A stretch of DNA of 64,000 nucleotides, from assembly GCF_000428945.1 (NCBI RefSeq), contig NZ_AUAX01000036.1, positions 1 through 64,000 of the forward strand, given 5' to 3'. The stretch is from Hamadaea tsunoensis DSM 44101. Lineage in GTDB: Bacteria > Actinomycetota > Actinomycetes > Mycobacteriales > Micromonosporaceae. The translations under genes were made by a program, and so were the position numbers. Below are positions 61,870 through 64,000 of the stretch, piece by piece. The notes beneath the pieces are model-generated. The model was not told the DNA's origin. It made no database searches and saw only the letters and a program-made list of their open reading frames with translations. How positions within the stretch are numbered: the stretch's first letter is position 1; the number at the start of each line of letters is the position of its first letter.

Positions 61870-61966
61870 CGGACGGCCTCGCGCACAAGTCGGACAGTCG
61901 CGACAAAGGCCAAGGGCAGAGGTGAACCAGGAGGAGGGGTGAATCCCGAACCCGCGACCAAAGCCG

Positions 61967-62767
61967 TCAAGCGGTCTTGATGTTGAAGCGGTCTTGTTCC
62001 CGGCGCGGGGTTCGGTTGCGGAAGGGGAGCGCCACCACCGCGCCGAGTACGAAGCCGATGACGTGGGCCAGGTACGCGACCTCGCCTCCCTCGGCGACCG
62101 CGAGTCCGGACGAGTAGACCCACTGCAGGATGAACCACATGCCGAGGACGAGCCAGGCCGGCAGTCGCAACGGGATGAAGAAGAGGATCGGCACGAGGCT
62201 CCACACGCGAACCTTCGGATACAGCACGAGGTACGCCCCGAGCACTCCGGAGATGGCCCCCGACGCCCCGACGAGCGGCTCGACGCTGCCGGCGTTGGCG
62301 AGCGCGAAGCCGTACGCGGCCGCGTACCCGGTGACGAGGTAGAAGAGCAGGTAGCCGAGGTGGCCGAGGCGGTCCTCGATGTTGTTGCCGAAGACCCAGA
62401 GGAACAGCATGTTGCCGAGCAGGTGCAGCCAGCCGCCGTGCAGGAACATCGCGATGAGGACCGACAGCGCCGGGATCTTGGTGTAGCCGGCCGGGCCGAT
62501 GAGGCAGGCGGTGCCGTCGGGGGTGACGCCGCCAGTGGCGACCAGGGGCAGCTGGTGATTGGTGACGAGTTCGTGCGGGATGACGGCGAAGTGCTGGAAG
62601 AACGCCGCCTGCCGGCAGATGTCCGCGACGCTCTCCTGACCGGCGCCCACCTGGGTGAACAGCGGGGTCAGCAGGAGAAAGACCACATTGGTGCCGATCA
62701 GCGTGTACGTCACCCACGGGCGGCGGCGTACCGGGTTGACGTCATAGATCGGAATCACCACGCGCAT
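61967..62767 (-). CDS. Rhomboid-family intramembrane serine protease
   Basis: 266 residues from ATG 62767 (GTG immediately upstream at 62770 possible; GAGG 8 nt before the ATG). Seven hydrophobic segments. Catalytic dyad Ser169 in GASGAISG and His235 in AYLAHVIGF; the oxyanion/LHLLGNMLFLW segment (HGGWLHLLGNMLFLWVFGN) is typical, and so is the cytosolic IPIYDVNP-type N-terminus. Cleaves transmembrane substrates within the membrane. Divergent from the YbjQ gene; repeat island F starts directly behind its stop codon. Confidence 0.95.
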   Translation of the reverse strand: MRVVIPIYDVNPVRRRPWVTYTLIGTNVVFLLLTPLFTQVGAGQESVADICRQAAFFQHFAVIPHELVTNHQLPLVATGGVTPDGTACLIGPAGYTKIPALSVLIAMFLHGGWLHLLGNMLFLWVFGNNIEDRLGHLGYLLFYLVTGYAAAYGFALANAGSVEPLVGASGAISGVLGAYLVLYPKVRVWSLVPILFFIPLRLPAWLVLGMWFILQWVYSSGLAVAEGGEVAYLAHVIGFVLGAVVALPFRNRTPRREQDRFNIKTA

Positions 62768-62893
62768 CACTCTGCCTCATCGCCACGATTCCGGCATCCC
62801 CCGCGAGGGCGGCGGATCCCGCGAACGCGGCGCGCCCGACCAGAGATCTTGGTAGGCTCCGAGATCGGCACGTTTTCGCAGTTCAGAGGCGGG

Positions 62894-62899
62894 TAACCT
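62894..62899 (+). promoter_or_regulatory. -10 element of the YbjQ gene
   Basis: TAACCT, 7 nt before ATG 62907. Confidence 0.5.
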
Positions 62900-62906
62900 G
62901 ATCTGC

Positions 62907-63326
62907 ATGACACATGGCAGACCGGGTGCCGGGGTGTTGGTCGTGACGACCGAGAGCATCCCCGGTCATCGGATCATCAATGTGATCGGCGAAGTCGTCG
63001 GGGTGTCACCGCACTCCAGCGTCGGCTTCCGGGAGGGCCTCAAGTCGCTGCGTACCGGTGCCAGCGCCCCGGCCGAAGTCAAGATCAAGATCATGTACCA
63101 GAGCCGGCGGGACGCGGTCGAGGACCTGATGCGCCGTGCCTTCGAGATGGGCGCGAACGCCATCATCGGCATGCGGTTCGATCACCGTCTGGTCAGCGAG
63201 ACGTGGAACGAGGTCTGCGCGTACGGGACGGCGGTCTGGGCGGTGCCCTCGGCGGCCGGGCGCGTCAGCGGTGGTGTCGTCGCTGTGAGCGCTGCTGCGT
63301 CGGGCCGTGCGCTGCAGCCAGGCTGA
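62907..63326 (+). CDS. YbjQ/UPF0145 family protein
   Basis: 139 residues. The family core is clear: VLVVTTESIPGHRIINVIGE, VVGVSPHSSV, SRRDAVEDLMRRAFEMGANA, IIGMRFDHR, VCAYGTAVWAVP. YbjQ proteins are about 105-110 residues, form pentamers and are often called heavy-metal-binding (DUF74). The last 25 residues (Ala/Ser/Gly-rich) are extra and their DNA overlaps the convergent GH15 gene's 3' end by 62 bp. Leaderless start. Confidence 0.92.
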   Translation: MTHGRPGAGVLVVTTESIPGHRIINVIGEVVGVSPHSSVGFREGLKSLRTGASAPAEVKIKIMYQSRRDAVEDLMRRAFEMGANAIIGMRFDHRLVSETWNEVCAYGTAVWAVPSAAGRVSGGVVAVSAAASGRALQPG

Positions 63327-64000
63327 ACGCCGTAGCCACGATCTGCAGGTGCGTCAGCGCCTGCGGGAAGTTTCCCACCAGGCGCCCGCGCGCCACGTCG
63401 TACTCCTCGGAGAGCAGGCCCACGTCGTTGCGCAGGGCCAGCAGCCGTTCGAAGATGTCACGGCCGCGTTCCAGGTCTCCCCGCAGGATGTACGCGTCCG
63501 CGAGCCAGAACGCGCACGGCAGGAACGCTCCTTCGCCGGGCGGCAGGCCGTCGACGTCCTGGGCGGCGTCGTGCTGGCTGTAGCGCAGGACGAAGCCGTC
63601 GCGGACGAGTTCGCGCTCGATCGCGGCGATCGTGCCGAGGACGCGGGGGTCGTCGGGCGGCAGGAAGCCGACCGCGGGGATCAGTAACAGGGCGGCGTCG
63701 AGATCCTTGCCGCCGTAGTACTGGGTGAAGCTGTTCAGCTCGGTGTTGAAGCCCTTGGCGCAGACCTCGTCGAAGATCTGGTCGCGCAGGCGGCGCCAGC
63801 GCTCGACCGGACCGTCCAGGTGGGACCGTTCGACCGCGCGGATCGCGCGGTCGACGGCCACCCAGGCCATGACCTTCGAGTGGGTGAAGTCCCGGCGGGG
63901 GCCGCGTACCTCCCAGATGCCCTCGTCGGGGTCGTCCCAGTGCTTCTCGACGAACTCCATCAACTCCCGTTGCAGGTGCCACGCGTCGTCGGTGGGGGCG
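63265..64000 (-). CDS. GH15-family glucoamylase/trehalase-like hydrolase, 3' part
   Basis: The gene enters from the right edge: the frame is open to base 64000 (APTDDAWHLQREL precedes MEFVEKHWDDPDEG), so the TTG at 63963 is not the start. About 245 C-terminal residues are visible with the GH15 signatures WEVRGPRRDFTHSKVMAWVA (catalytic Glu region), GFNTELNSFTQYYGGKDLDA and NFPQALTHLQIVATAFSLA. Actinobacterial relatives act as trehalases or glucan hydrolases in the cytosol. The N-terminal part is outside the window. Confidence 0.93.
   Translation of the reverse strand, partial: APTDDAWHLQRELMEFVEKHWDDPDEGIWEVRGPRRDFTHSKVMAWVAVDRAIRAVERSHLDGPVERWRRLRDQIFDEVCAKGFNTELNSFTQYYGGKDLDAALLLIPAVGFLPPDDPRVLGTIAAIERELVRDGFVLRYSQHDAAQDVDGLPPGEGAFLPCAFWLADAYILRGDLERGRDIFERLLALRNDVGLLSEEYDVARGRLVGNFPQALTHLQIVATAFSLAAAHGPTQQRSQRRHHR

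Larger units (their letters stand above)
60325..61966. repeat. Repeat island F, no gene
   Basis: About 1.64 kb without a credible ORF, the richest island: CTTTGTCGCG-type block at 60532, 66-bp element (60650), 146-bp class II element (60750), GTCGATCTC block (60975), CTTTGTCGCGAC block (61107), 146-bp class I element (61168), GATCCACAGC element (61396), inverted CTTTGTCGCGAC block (61560-61585), a 68-bp palindrome split by a 114-bp element (61658-61869), and another inverted block (61883-61913). Confidence 0.88.

Noticed and set aside
9110-61966. CRISPR array in the repeat islands
   Set aside because: Repeats are palindromic, of several classes, irregularly spaced and without unique spacers of uniform size; no cas genes.

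Overview
High-GC actinobacterial chromosomal DNA. Gene content (kdpFABC-KdpDE, SigE-family sigma factor, HspR-type heat-shock operator, Eis-like acetyltransferase, many TetR/LacI/GntR regulators), frequent GTG starts and many apparently leaderless promoters (TANNNT placed 6-7 nt before the start codon) fit Actinomycetes. Frequent CGTACG/GTAC strings suggest Micromonosporaceae, but that family assignment is an inference.

Layout. 1-4295: 3' part of a giant RHS/YD-repeat protein with a C-terminal Hint domain. 4349-7116: alaS with a possible Ala-rich leader ORF and a start-sequestering hairpin. 7151-9109: YtrA-type GntR plus a two-gene ABC transporter. 9809-22246: a potassium locus. A KimA-like permease and a short KdpD-like/KdpE-like pair on the minus strand stand back-to-back with kdpFABC-kdpD-kdpE on the plus strand, around a regulatory region with four TTCTTGACG-type boxes. 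22307-33817: secreted cell-wall hydrolase, small P-loop kinase, 49-aa protein, subtilisin-like protease, CorA, aldo/keto reductase, GyrI-like protein, sigma factor and its membrane partner. 35387-40113: modABC, then TetR with a divergent FAD monooxygenase. 40394-44789: small regulators, MEDS-STAS plus anti-sigma kinase, Ogt, Hsp20 under a HAIR operator, TetR/cupin pair. 45378-48999: ABC exporter/TetR, Eis-like GNAT. 49705-58394: sugar locus in which a secreted GH2 enzyme with CBM42-like domains faces a YtfQRT-YjfF-like ABC importer and a LacI regulator. 58411-64000: membrane proteins, rhomboid protease, YbjQ, partial GH15.

The most unusual feature is in the gaps. Seven intergenic stretches (9110-9808, 23878-24765, 29484-29648, 33818-35386, 44790-45377, 49000-49704, 60325-61966) are built from a limited set of GATC-bounded palindromic elements of near-fixed length (66, 68, 75, 114, 146 bp and a 101-145 bp class). 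These recur between islands, are sometimes nested inside each other, and never occur in a divergent promoter gap of this window. They look like a family of small non-coding mobile or 3'-end elements that I cannot match to a named class.

How the genes work together: the kdp/KimA block is a complete low-potassium response with high- and medium-affinity uptake and two related two-component systems. The 49705-58394 block looks like extracellular furanosidic glycan breakdown plus ABC uptake of the released furanose sugar. The remaining genes are mostly single transcription units with local repressors.
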